Positions 1 through 8,121 of a DNA stretch of 64,000 bases are shown one piece after another. The DNA comes from Psychrobacillus mangrovi (GTDB lineage Bacteria; Bacillota; Bacilli; Bacillales_A; Planococcaceae), in contig NZ_JBAWSY010000001.1 of assembly GCF_037104765.1 (NCBI RefSeq), forward strand, positions 248,001 to 312,000, read 5' to 3'. The stretch's first letter is position 1. The number at the start of each line of letters is the position of its first letter. Under the pieces are notes generated by a model, which saw nothing but the letters and a program-made list of their open reading frames with translations, was not told where the DNA came from and searched no databases. Both the position numbers and the translations under genes were made by a program.

Positions 1-448
1 CAGCTAGCTCCAATGCTTTCGTATTCGCTACTAGCACATGTCTGCATACTCGTTTTAAAACAATTGGTGTTTCTTTAATATGATCCAAATCTGAACAATT
101 AATCGGTCTTCCTTCTATTAACCTATTATCATTCCATCCTTCGGCAACGTACCATTCGTTTTGACTAACACGTTGAGTCACCTCTTTTACAATCTCATTA
201 ATAGAAGTAAAATTTGACAGGTCGAGATAAGCTAATTTTTCACCATGCATAACTAAATGTATATGGCTATCAACAAAACCTGGATACATAGTAGCTCCAT
301 TTAAAGAATTTACCTTATTTGCAAGTGGAAACAACGATTCTTTTGAGCCTGTTTGAATTATTTTTCCATCTTCCACTAACACAGCTTCTATTTTTTCGTT
401 TTCAGCATGCATTGTGTAAATTTCTCCATCAGTCCATAAAACTTTCAT
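1..448 (-). CDS. Amidohydrolase (YtcJ-like), C-terminal part outside the window
   Basis: The reverse strand reads an open frame from an ATG at 448 to the window edge, so only about the first 149 residues are present. It opens like a metal-dependent amidohydrolase of the YtcJ type: a beta-strand start (MKVLWTDGEIYTM), a strand with AVLVEDGKII, then the metal-binding motif GFVDSHIHL near residue 60, whose two histidines would bind the catalytic metal. The family hydrolyses C-N bonds in cytosolic substrates, and the substrate cannot be told here. The start codon shares one base with the stop of the upstream DUF1836 gene, so the two are translationally coupled and probably form one transcript. 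Family is fairly certain, substrate unknown. Confidence 0.85.
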   Translation of the reverse strand, partial: MKVLWTDGEIYTMHAENEKIEAVLVEDGKIIQTGSKESLFPLANKVNSLNGATMYPGFVDSHIHLVMHGEKLAYLDLSNFTSINEIVKEVTQRVSQNEWYVAEGWNDNRLIEGRPINCSDLDHIKETPIVLKRVCRHVLVANTKALELA

Positions 449-1020
449 TACTTATCACCCTTTTTCTTGTTATTTTCTAATAAGTCATCTACTAATATTT
501 CAGCAGCTTTCCGAAATGCATTACTCATATTAGATAAGGCTGAAATAAATAATATTTGCTTTAATTGGTCATCATTCTCTAGCATTTCTATTTCATGTTC
601 TTGAATCTTGATTTGGTCTGTTATGTTATTAATATTCTTTTGCTGCAATTCGATTAATGTGGAATAGAAGCTTTCAAGATCAAAGTTTTCTTTTTCTATT
701 CTCTCATTCACAGGTGCTAGTATAGCTTTAATATCATTAATTGAAAGTGCTCCTTTAAGTTGGTAGATCATGCTTATTAACATGATGTGCTCTTTCGAAT
801 ACTTTTTATTTTTAATAGGAATAAATAGCTTACCTTTTGCATAGTTGTTTATCATTGTTTTTGTTAAAACTTTCTCTTCTTCATTTCTAAGAGACTTCAT
901 AAACTTAGAGTCAAATAACTGTATGACTTGATCCATATACAAATCAATATCGGGTATTTCCTCTTGCCGTATATTTGATTCGATCGCAAGTTTTTTTAGT
1001 ATTTCATCTGAATTAATCAC
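448..1020 (-). CDS. DUF1836 domain protein, MerR-like HTH
   Basis: 190 residues starting at GTG, with GGAGG seven bases upstream. Residues about 45-105 match the DUF1836 family, which has a MerR-like DNA-binding fold: the stretch KTMINNYAKGKLFIPIKNKK followed by YSKEHIMLISMIYQLKG looks like the helix-turn-helix and wing. The rest is helical with a probable coiled coil (residues 110-150). Family members are uncharacterised cytosolic proteins, presumed regulators. It is the first gene of a pair with the amidohydrolase, whose start codon overlaps this stop, so it may control that gene or its own operon. No target site could be identified. Confidence 0.8.
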   Translation of the reverse strand: MINSDEILKKLAIESNIRQEEIPDIDLYMDQVIQLFDSKFMKSLRNEEEKVLTKTMINNYAKGKLFIPIKNKKYSKEHIMLISMIYQLKGALSINDIKAILAPVNERIEKENFDLESFYSTLIELQQKNINNITDQIKIQEHEIEMLENDDQLKQILFISALSNMSNAFRKAAEILVDDLLENNKKKGDK

Positions 1021-1155
1021 ATAAGTTCCTCCGATAAAGTTATTTCATCTATCGTATCGTAAAATATCTATTCAGTAAACATTGACTATCAAACGTTCTG
1101 GTTATATTATAGTAAGTAGTTATAGAAACTACATAATGAAGTAGGAGGAATTAGT

Positions 1156-1803
1156 ATGAATCAATATATTAGAGAACCATTTAACGGATTATCACATTTA
1201 TTAGGAGCGTTACTTTCATTATTAGGTCTTTCTGCAATGATTGTTAAAGTATCAATAAAGGATGCTTCCTCTTTATCTATTACAGCGATAATTATCTTTG
1301 GAATCAGCATGATTTTACTTTATTCTTCCTCGGCAACCTATCATATGGTAATAGCAAAGGATAGTATCATACAGTTTTTAAGACGTTTAGATCATTCCAT
1401 GATCTATTTATTAATTGCTGGAACTTATGCCCCCTTTTGTTTAATTACTTTAAAAGGTACAATTGGTTATTTACTTTTTACAGTTATTTCGATTATTGCT
1501 ATTTGCGGTGTCTTATTTAAAATGATTTGGTTTAAATGCCCTAGATGGATATCAACAGCTCTATATATTGGAATGGGATGGATTATTGTGTTTCTAGCAG
1601 TACCACTTACAGAAAAAATCGGTACCCAGGGAATCTTCTATTTAGTTCTTGGTGGTGTTTTATATACAATCGGCGGAATAATTTATGGTTTAAAACCTAA
1701 GATTGCCTTTATTAGTAAACTTGGTTTTCATGAGATTTTTCATATATTTATTTTACTTGGTACGCTTTGTCACTTCATCTGTGTTTTCTTATTTGTTATA
1801 TAA
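1156..1803 (+). CDS. Hemolysin III / TrhA family membrane protein
   Basis: 215 residues with seven predicted membrane helices. It carries the family's conserved polar positions: PFNGLSHLLGA at the N-terminus, SSATYHM and LDHSMIYLLIAGTYAPF in the middle, and HEIFHIFILLGTLCHF at the end, which are the Ser/Asp/His positions of the PAQR/HlyIII superfamily. Members such as B. subtilis YplQ are linked to membrane-lipid homeostasis and fluidity; haemolysis is only a historic name. A clear AGGAGG lies seven bases before the ATG. It is transcribed alone and ends in a bidirectional terminator. Family call is secure, physiological role inferred. Confidence 0.92.
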   Translation: MNQYIREPFNGLSHLLGALLSLLGLSAMIVKVSIKDASSLSITAIIIFGISMILLYSSSATYHMVIAKDSIIQFLRRLDHSMIYLLIAGTYAPFCLITLKGTIGYLLFTVISIIAICGVLFKMIWFKCPRWISTALYIGMGWIIVFLAVPLTEKIGTQGIFYLVLGGVLYTIGGIIYGLKPKIAFISKLGFHEIFHIFILLGTLCHFICVFLFVI

Positions 1804-1808
1804 TTTAA

Positions 1809-1834
1809 AACCGCCCTATATAAAAAGGGCGGTT
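1809..1834. terminator. Bidirectional terminator
   Basis: Perfect nine-base arms AACCGCCCT / AGGGCGGTT with an eight-base A/T loop lie between the convergent hemolysin-III gene and the small membrane gene. T-rich sequence follows on each strand. Confidence 0.75.
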
Positions 1835-1837
1835 GCA

Positions 1838-2068
1838 TTATTTTAATAATTGCTGAAACTCATCATTAGGTGACTCTATACGCATTTGTTCTAATTGGAG
1901 CCTCATTTTTTCTGTTTCGATAACAAAATTTTCATATTTTAACTTCTCTAATTCAAGCTCGTCTTTTACTCTAGCACCTTTTATTTGTTCTTTGTTTTCA
2001 AAATGCGTTGTAATTAGTTTAATAATTGGAACAGAAAATATTAGAATAACAGCAATTGTACCTGTCAT
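1838..2068 (-). CDS. Small single-pass membrane protein with coiled coil
   Basis: 76 residues preceded by GAGGAG five bases before ATG. One N-terminal membrane helix (about residues 4-20, GTIAVILIFSVPIIKLI) is followed by a charged, heptad-like segment (ELELEKLKYENFVIETEKM) that should form a cytoplasmic coiled coil. The topology resembles PspB-like small proteins, but there is no sequence match I can name. It shares its 3' terminator with the hemolysin-III gene. It is likely real because of the strong ribosome site and good codon use. Function unknown. Confidence 0.65.
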   Translation of the reverse strand: MTGTIAVILIFSVPIIKLITTHFENKEQIKGARVKDELELEKLKYENFVIETEKMRLQLEQMRIESPNDEFQQLLK

Positions 2069-2133
2069 TGCCTCTCCTCACTTTACGATTATTTGAATAT
2101 TTAAATTATAACTTAAATATCTGTTCTAAAATA

Positions 2134-2574
2134 CTATTCCTTTATTAAAATCGTAGGTTCTAGTTCAATGTCCACATTACCTCTTAAAGCTTTACTGATC
2201 ATACAGGTTTGCTCCGCTTTTACTGCAAGTTTTTCTGCCATTCCTTTGTCTTTTGCATTTGTTAGTACAATAGTAGGCCGATGAATAATTTTTTTATACG
2301 TAAATATACCATTTGTTACATCTACAATTGCTGTGGAATCCATATCCAACTTCTCTTTTAAAATTTTACTTCTTTCCATCATAGCAGCAAGCGTTATAAT
2401 ATAGCAGGTAGCAGCTGCTCCTAATAGCATTTCGTCTGGATTAGTGCCAATGCCAGGCCCCTCCATTTCTTTAGGAATGGAAATTTGGGTTTGTAGATTA
2501 TCCGCTTGAATATCTCCTACATCATTTCTATTACCTGGCCAATTTGCTTTTAAATGAAAAAAATGCTCTGTCAT
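2134..2574 (-). CDS. OsmC/Ohr family protein (SACOL1771-type)
   Basis: 146 residues, AGGAG ribosome site eight bases upstream of ATG. The sequence has the OsmC layout: N-terminal strands with KANWPGNRNDVG, then GTNPDEMLLGAAATCYIITLA holding the first reactive cysteine, and AEQTCMISKALRGNVDIEL holding the second. Paired cysteines of this family reduce organic hydroperoxides in the cytosol. The first motif is the typical P-E-E/D-LL-ALAGC-like segment. It stands alone between two short intergenic gaps. Family call is strong; whether it acts on peroxides or another thiol substrate is unknown. Confidence 0.88.
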   Translation of the reverse strand: MTEHFFHLKANWPGNRNDVGDIQADNLQTQISIPKEMEGPGIGTNPDEMLLGAAATCYIITLAAMMERSKILKEKLDMDSTAIVDVTNGIFTYKKIIHRPTIVLTNAKDKGMAEKLAVKAEQTCMISKALRGNVDIELEPTILIKE

Positions 2575-2658
2575 TTTTTTATCTCCTAACTCATTTTTAT
2601 GTTGTTGGAATATAATATTGTTTCAAGTATGATTAGTTTAAGAAAGTAGGCGGTTATA

Positions 2659-3027
2659 TTGTTAAAGAATTACGGGAAAATTGCTGGAATCACTGTTATC
2701 CTTTCACTCTTCTTACTAATACTTGGAGTTAAATATGTACTTGGGCAGGATTTAGTAATTCGAAATTTTGTTGCATTTACTGTTATCTCTGTTTTAGTCG
2801 GTACAATTTCAGGAGCCTTATTATTTTATAAATTGAAAATAGCTTATTATTTATTTACGGTTGGACTACTAATTGGTTTCATTGAACTATTTCGTTCTTT
2901 CATTTCTGGTTTGGAAGGCTGGGGTGACCTAGTTGGTATTCTTTCGTTGTTTATATTTACAGCATTCGGCTTAGTAGTAGGACTAATTACAGAAGCTATT
3001 ATATTTATAATAAAGAAAAACAAGTAA
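2659..3027 (+). CDS. Four-helix membrane protein, unknown function
   Basis: 122 residues starting at TTG, with AAGTAGG about nine bases upstream. Four hydrophobic segments (about residues 8-28, 35-56, 63-82 and 90-115) make it an integral membrane protein of simple composition. I do not recognise a family. It ends in a strong terminator shared with the convergent diguanylate cyclase gene. Its length, ribosome site and isolated position between two terminators or promoters support a real gene. No operon partner. Confidence 0.6.
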   Translation: MLKNYGKIAGITVILSLFLLILGVKYVLGQDLVIRNFVAFTVISVLVGTISGALLFYKLKIAYYLFTVGLLIGFIELFRSFISGLEGWGDLVGILSLFIFTAFGLVVGLITEAIIFIIKKNK

Positions 3028-3071
3028 AAAAAGAAGTTTTTCCGCGGTTTATGCAGAAAAACTTCTTTTTT
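3027..3071. terminator. Bidirectional terminator
   Basis: A 16-base arm, AAAAAAGAAGTTTTTC, pairs with its exact complement 13 bases downstream. It lies between the convergent four-helix membrane gene and the GGDEF gene and overlaps both stop-codon regions. Confidence 0.8.
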
Positions 3072-4615
3072 ATGAAAAAATTACTGTTTTGTTTCTTCCT
3101 TCAGATTTTGCCATGTATAATGCTTCATCAACTCTATTCATTAAATCGTTTATGCTTTCGGAACCATCCCTATACTCAGCTACTCCCGAAGAAATAGTTA
3201 TTTTCTTATTTATAGGTGGAATACTTATTTCTATATCTTTCCTTAGTTTTTCAGCTATTTTATATGCATCTGGAAGAATACAATTTGGAAGTAAAATGAT
3301 AAATTCCTCTCCCCCTAGCCTAATACACACATCATTATCTTTTGTAATTGATTTCATTTTGTTTGCTAAGAATTTTAATACTTCATCTCCTGCAGTGTGA
3401 CCAAATTCATCATTTACTAATTTAAAATGATCAATATCAATCATAATCAGTGAAAATAATTGATTTGATTCGATCAGATCTATAAAAATAAGTTCTGAAT
3501 ACCTTCTATTTTTCAGGCCTGTCAACGAATCTGTTAGTGATTGATGTTTAAAGTCAGCAAATGTTTCTTCTTGCATTTTATGATAGTTATCAATCGTATC
3601 TGTTAATTGTTTAGCCTCAAAATACCATGTAGAGATTTTTAGCTTTTCGATACTTGTATCTTCTTCTTGAGAATTTAATGTAAATAAAGCTAATTTTTTT
3701 AATGGTGAAGCTAAACGTTCTGAAATATAAAACGCTAATATAAAGAAAAATATTAAGAAAGGCAAGGCATAAAAGAACATTTTCAATATTATTCCCTTTA
3801 AAGGATTCGAAACTGCTATCAAACGGCGTTTGCGAAACAACCCCCCACTCACTTCCCTCAATATACGTATATCCTGCTATAACGTGGTCGCCTTTTGTAT
3901 TATAGATTTCTTGTGAGCCACTTTCCTTCTCCATCAAATTTTGAACAACCCTATTTTCACTTACCTTTTCACCTATTCTCTCTTTTTCAGGATGATAAAT
4001 TAAAGTACCTTCCTTATCTACTACAAAAACATATGAACCATCTTCATTAAAATGCTCAGCTAATATATTTTGAATAAAATTATCTTCTTGCAAATAAATT
4101 GACCCGTTTAACATGCCTAAATAGTTATTGGCACTGTCAAATAAAGGAGTTGAAACTAAAACTACCAGACGCCCAGTTACCGCTTTGTACGGTGTAGTAA
4201 TAATGCTTTCCCTTTTATTTAGAGCTTCCTTTACTCCTTGGGATTCAATTTTGTTTCCTACGATACCTACATTCGGTGAAGTTGCTATTGCAATACCATC
4301 ACTCCCTATAACAGAAAGTGAGTTAAAATTTTTCCCACTAATAAGTAGTTGATCTAAGATCTCTGTAAGCTCTCTTGGATCATTCATATTATGAATAACA
4401 TCAAGTTTTCTTGACTCCAAATTAGCTTGCATCGATTCAAACACTTCTTCTGTCATTTGAGAAAGCTTTAAAGAATATACTTCATTTTGTTCTAACGAAT
4501 TTTCTATTAACGTTTTTTTAGTAACGATATAACTTGAAAATAAAGAACTGCTTAATATTGCAACCATTGAAAAAGTAATTAATGTCAATATCCAAAATCT
4601 TAGGGTTTTCTTCAT
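3070..4615 (-). pseudogene. Cache-GGDEF diguanylate cyclase, frameshifted
   Basis: Two overlapping frames together make one sensor diguanylate cyclase. The first starts at ATG 4615 (GGAGG four bases upstream) with a membrane helix (residues 5-27), an extracellular double-Cache domain to about residue 265, and the typical SEWGVVSQTPF strand. Near 3794-3796 the frame must shift by one base: removing one base of a GGG run joins SFESFKG to IILKMFFYALPFLIFFF, the second membrane helix. The second frame then gives an ASPL HAMP-like linker and a GGDEF domain with DIDHFKLVNDEFGH and RLGGEEFIILLP intact. The inhibitory RxxD site reads KDND. As read, only the sensor half would be made, with no c-di-GMP synthesis. 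A sequencing error in a short G run is equally possible. Confidence 0.8.
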
Positions 4616-4680
4616 ATTTCCTCCAAAAAATAACATATGAATCTAGTATAACATTAAATATGTAATTTGAACTACACAAA

Positions 4681-4717
4681 AAAAGCCTTCATTAGCAGCA
4701 AACCAATGAAAGCTTTT
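4681..4717 (-). terminator. Terminator of the liv operon
   Basis: AAAGC-TTCATT pairs with AATGAA-GCTTT around an 11-base loop, just downstream of livF. It is read on the minus strand into a T-rich stretch. Confidence 0.65.
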
Positions 4718-4722
4718 CTATA

Positions 4723-5436
4723 TTAATGACCACCTAAATATGCCTGTCTCACTTCTTCGCTTGTCTGCAATTCTTGCGCAGAGCCAGATAACACAACTCT
4801 TCCAGTCTCAATTACATAACCTCTACTTGCAACGGATAGTGCCATATTCGCATTTTGTTCCACTAACAATACAGTAGTGCCATCACGATTAATATCTTCG
4901 ATAACTTGAAAAATTGTTTTCACCATTAATGGCGCTAGACCCATTGATGGTTCATCGAGTAGCACAAGTTTGGGTTTCGCCATAATTGCACGGCCCATTG
5001 CCAACATTTGTTGTTCCCCACCTGAAAGAGTTCCTGATAACTGTTTTTTTCGCTCGAGTAGTCTTGGAAAAATTTCATAAACCTTCTGTAGATCTGAATT
5101 AATACCAGCTTTATCTTTTCTCAAAAAAGCACCTAGCTCAAGGTTTTCTTCTACTGTCAAGTTAGCAAATACTCTTCTTCCTTCTGGAACATGAGAAATT
5201 CCTGCTTTCACAATCGCTTGTGCTTGTTTTCCAGCAATCGATTTATCGAGAAAGTTGATTTTTCCTTTTTTAGGTTTTAGTAGACCTGAAATCGTTTTCA
5301 ATAGTGTGCTTTTACCGGCACCATTTGCACCTATTAATGTAACTATTTCTCCTTCATTTACTTCTATAGAGACGTCTCTAAGTGCTTGGATGTTACCATA
5401 AAAAACATCAATATTTTCAATTTTAAGCATTGTCAT
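4723..5436 (-). CDS. livF: Branched-chain amino acid ABC transporter ATPase LivF
   Basis: 237 residues, the usual LivF length. It shows Walker A GANGAGKS (about residue 37), signature LSGGEQQMLAMGRAI, Walker B LVLLDEPSMGLAP and the switch histidine region replaced by LLVEQN, as normal in LivF. It powers import of leucine, isoleucine and valine, or related amides, as a heterodimer with LivG at the inner face of the membrane. The ATG is nine bases after GGAGG and overlaps the livG stop by 14 bases, so it is the last gene of a coupled operon. A terminator follows. The substrate could also be urea or short amides, since HAAT-family importers are hard to separate by sequence. Confidence 0.93.
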   Translation of the reverse strand: MTMLKIENIDVFYGNIQALRDVSIEVNEGEIVTLIGANGAGKSTLLKTISGLLKPKKGKINFLDKSIAGKQAQAIVKAGISHVPEGRRVFANLTVEENLELGAFLRKDKAGINSDLQKVYEIFPRLLERKKQLSGTLSGGEQQMLAMGRAIMAKPKLVLLDEPSMGLAPLMVKTIFQVIEDINRDGTTVLLVEQNANMALSVASRGYVIETGRVVLSGSAQELQTSEEVRQAYLGGH

Positions 5437-6211
5437 TGTGAACTTCCTCCCCTAAATACGCCTCAATAACCTTAGGATGGTTACGAATCACTTCTGGTGA
5501 TCCTTCCGCAAGAAGTTGACCATGATCTAGTACATAAATTCTTTCACAAACACCCATAACTAAATTCATATCATGTTCTATAAGTAATATAGTCAAATCA
5601 AATTTATTGCGAATAAATCCGATCAAATCCATTAAATCTTTGGTTTCTTGTGGGTTCATTCCCGCAGCAGGTTCATCTAACAAAAGAAGTTTTGGACCAG
5701 CTGCTAATGCACGCGCAATTTCTAATCTGCGTTGTTGACCATAAGGTAAATTTTTTGCTAGTTCATCTTTATACTTATCTAAACTAAATATTTTTAAAAA
5801 TTCAATTGATTTTTCTTCCATTTCCTGCTCGCCTTTAAAATGTGACGGTAAACGAAGAATAGAACTAACCATCGTATGCTTTGCAAGTGAATGATAGGCA
5901 ACCTTAACGTTGTCCAATACAGATAAATCATTAAAAAGACGAATATTTTGGAATGTACGGCTAATTCCTTTTCTAGTTACTTTAAAAGGAGGCAACCCAT
6001 TGATTCTTTCTCCATTAAATAATATATCGCCTTCTGTTGGTACATATACTCCAGTTAACAAATTGAAACTAGTAGTTTTACCAGCACCATTTGGACCAAT
6101 TAGGCCGACTAGTTCTCCGTGATTAAGTACCATGTTTAAATTTTGAACTGCTTTTAAACCACCGAACTGAATACCGGCATTTTTAACCTCCAATATCGGC
6201 TTACTTTCCAT
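5423..6211 (-). CDS. livG: Branched-chain amino acid ABC transporter ATPase LivG
   Basis: 262 residues with Walker A GPNGAGKTTSF (about residue 39), the LivG-typical insertion RTFQNIRLFNDLSVLDNV, signature LPYGQQRRLEIARAL, Walker B LLLLDEPAAGMNP and LLIEHDMNLVM. It is the second ATPase of the HAAT-type importer and pairs with LivF. The ATG overlaps the end of livM by 11 bases, behind a GGGGGCGG stretch that serves as the ribosome site. Gene order livM-livG-livF is the canonical one. All catalytic motifs are intact. Confidence 0.93.
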   Translation of the reverse strand: MESKPILEVKNAGIQFGGLKAVQNLNMVLNHGELVGLIGPNGAGKTTSFNLLTGVYVPTEGDILFNGERINGLPPFKVTRKGISRTFQNIRLFNDLSVLDNVKVAYHSLAKHTMVSSILRLPSHFKGEQEMEEKSIEFLKIFSLDKYKDELAKNLPYGQQRRLEIARALAAGPKLLLLDEPAAGMNPQETKDLMDLIGFIRNKFDLTILLIEHDMNLVMGVCERIYVLDHGQLLAEGSPEVIRNHPKVIEAYLGEEVHNDNA

Positions 6212-7154
6212 GTTGTCCGCCCCCTTTTGGCGTTCTCCATAGCTTGAAATAATCTGTAATTTCCATCGTACCCATCAATCCCTTTGGTCGATATAACATT
6301 ACCAAAATTAAAACAAGACTATAAATAATCATACGAGTCTCAGGATATCCTTGCAGATAAGTAGAAACAACCGTTAGCAAAATTGCTGAAAGCACTGCTC
6401 CTGAAAGACTACCTAATCCTCCTAATACAACGAATATTAATATATCAAATGACTTTAAAAAGCCGAATTGACTAGGTTGTATAATGTAAAAATTATGAGA
6501 ATATAACGCTCCTGCTACTCCTGCAAAGAACGAACCAATAGTAAAGGCCACAACTTTATAATAAGTTGTATTTATACCCATAGCATCCGCTGCTATTTCA
6601 TTTTCTCGAACAGATATAGCAGCTATTCCATGTCTTGAATTAGTAAAGTTAACAATCACTAAAATGGTAATGAACAAACTAAAAAATGAATATGTCCAAG
6701 TTGTCAAATGGGAAACTTGCATTCCTGCTGCTCCACCAACATAATCAATATTCAAGAAAACTATACGAATTATTTCAGCAAAACCAAGTGTTGCAATTGC
6801 TAAATAATCTCCTTTTAAACGTAAGCTTGGAATACCAACGATTAATCCTGCTAGTGCAGCTACTATGCCCCCTGCAATGATAGCCAGAATAAAAGGAAGT
6901 CCTAACTTCATTGTTACAATAGCTGAAATATAAGCACCTACAGCTAAAAATCCTGCATGTCCTATCGAAAATTGCCCTGTAATACCGATTACTAAATGTA
7001 GGCTGACCGCTAATATTATGTTAATAGCAATATAGATGAGTGTATTAGAATAGAATTGATTCAGCATTCCATTCGAGATAAGCAGTTGAACGATACCGTA
7101 AACTAATACAGATGCTATAACAAAAGGCCAAAATTGTTTAGACTTTTTCTTCAT
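6201..7154 (-). CDS. livM: Branched-chain amino acid ABC transporter permease LivM
   Basis: About 317 residues with eight to ten hydrophobic helices and the family signature GDYLAIATLGFAEIIRIV, followed by GGAAG and later GGLGSLSGAVLSAILL. I place the start at the MKKKSKQF methionine (7154), because AGGTGG sits six bases before it. A longer reading from 7193 would run into livH and has no ribosome site. With LivH it forms the membrane channel of the importer. It lies between livH and livG in a tight operon. Confidence 0.92.
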   Translation of the reverse strand: MKKKSKQFWPFVIASVLVYGIVQLLISNGMLNQFYSNTLIYIAINIILAVSLHLVIGITGQFSIGHAGFLAVGAYISAIVTMKLGLPFILAIIAGGIVAALAGLIVGIPSLRLKGDYLAIATLGFAEIIRIVFLNIDYVGGAAGMQVSHLTTWTYSFFSLFITILVIVNFTNSRHGIAAISVRENEIAADAMGINTTYYKVVAFTIGSFFAGVAGALYSHNFYIIQPSQFGFLKSFDILIFVVLGGLGSLSGAVLSAILLTVVSTYLQGYPETRMIIYSLVLILVMLYRPKGLMGTMEITDYFKLWRTPKGGGQHGK

Positions 7155-7164
7155 TATGTACCAC

Positions 7165-8040
7165 CTACACTTTCTCTCGTGTATTTTTTCCAAAGATGCC
7201 TGCTGGTCTAAAAATTAGTATTAGAATTAATATAATGAATGCTGCAGCATCTCTCCATAACGAGAACCCTAATGCACTAACAATCGTTTCCACTACTCCT
7301 AATACTAATCCACCAACCATAGCTCCAGGTATAATTCCAATACCCCCGAGAACCGCTGCAACAAATGCTTTAACTCCAGGAATAACACCCATTAGCGGAT
7401 CAATCTTTGTATAATACACACCAAATATTACACCTGCTGCTCCAGCTAATGCAGAACCAATAGCAAAAGTAGCAGAGATAGTATTGTCTACATTAATGCC
7501 CATTAACTTTGCTGCTTCTGTATCATGCGAAACGGCTCTCATTGCCTTACCTGTTTTCGTTTTATGAACAATAAATTGCAGTAATATCATCAATACGACT
7601 GAAACAGACAATATTAAAATAGATTGAATGCTTATTTGAGCACCAAAAATATCAAAAGAACGATTGGAGAATACATCCGGGTAAGCTTCTGGTTGAGCAC
7701 CTCTGATGTAAATTACTCCGTATTCTATTAATAGAGATACACCAATAGCTGTAATAAGAGCAGCAATTCTTGTTGCATTTCTTAAACGCTTATATGCAAT
7801 TCGTTCAATAATTACACCAAAGAGTGCACAAGCTGCCATTGACAATATAAGTGCTGGGAAGAATCCTAATCCAAACACGGTAATCGAATAGAACCCAATA
7901 AAAGAACCTACCATGAACACGTCACCATGGGCAAAGTTAATCAATTTAATAATTCCATAAACCATTGTGTAACCAAGAGCGATTAATGCGTATATACTGC
8001 CGAGTGAAATACCGTTAATCAATTGTTGTAACCATTCCAT
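7165..8040 (-). CDS. livH: Branched-chain amino acid ABC transporter permease LivH
   Basis: 291 residues, normal LivH length, with about eight membrane helices. Diagnostic stretches are NGISLGSIYALIALGYTMVYG at the N-terminus, INFAHGDVFMVGSF, AMRAVSHDTEAAKLMGINVD (the EAA-like loop that contacts the ATPases) and AAVLGGIGIIPGAMVGG near the end. It is the partner permease of LivM. It follows livK by about 80 bases that hold a terminator-like hairpin, so its expression is probably lower than that of the binding protein. Confidence 0.93.
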   Translation of the reverse strand: MEWLQQLINGISLGSIYALIALGYTMVYGIIKLINFAHGDVFMVGSFIGFYSITVFGLGFFPALILSMAACALFGVIIERIAYKRLRNATRIAALITAIGVSLLIEYGVIYIRGAQPEAYPDVFSNRSFDIFGAQISIQSILILSVSVVLMILLQFIVHKTKTGKAMRAVSHDTEAAKLMGINVDNTISATFAIGSALAGAAGVIFGVYYTKIDPLMGVIPGVKAFVAAVLGGIGIIPGAMVGGLVLGVVETIVSALGFSLWRDAAAFIILILILIFRPAGIFGKNTREKV

Positions 8041-8082
8041 AAAGTTTCACTCCTATAATTCAAAGTTTCTAGAAATAGAAAA

Positions 8083-8101
8083 GGAGGGATAGAATCCCCC
8101 C
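8083..8101 (-). terminator. Intra-operon attenuating hairpin between livK and livH
   Basis: Read on the minus strand, GGGGGGA pairs with TCCCTCC (one mismatch) around a five-base loop, followed directly by TTTTCTATTTCT. It has intrinsic-terminator form but sits inside the operon, so it probably ends part of the transcripts and leaves livK mRNA in excess. Confidence 0.55.
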
Positions 8102-8121
8102 CAATATAAAACATGTTAATC

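Noticed and set aside
3089..3400. 103-codon plus-strand frame inside the GGDEF gene
   Set aside because: It lies fully antisense to the conserved GGDEF domain and reads as its shadow; no start signal.
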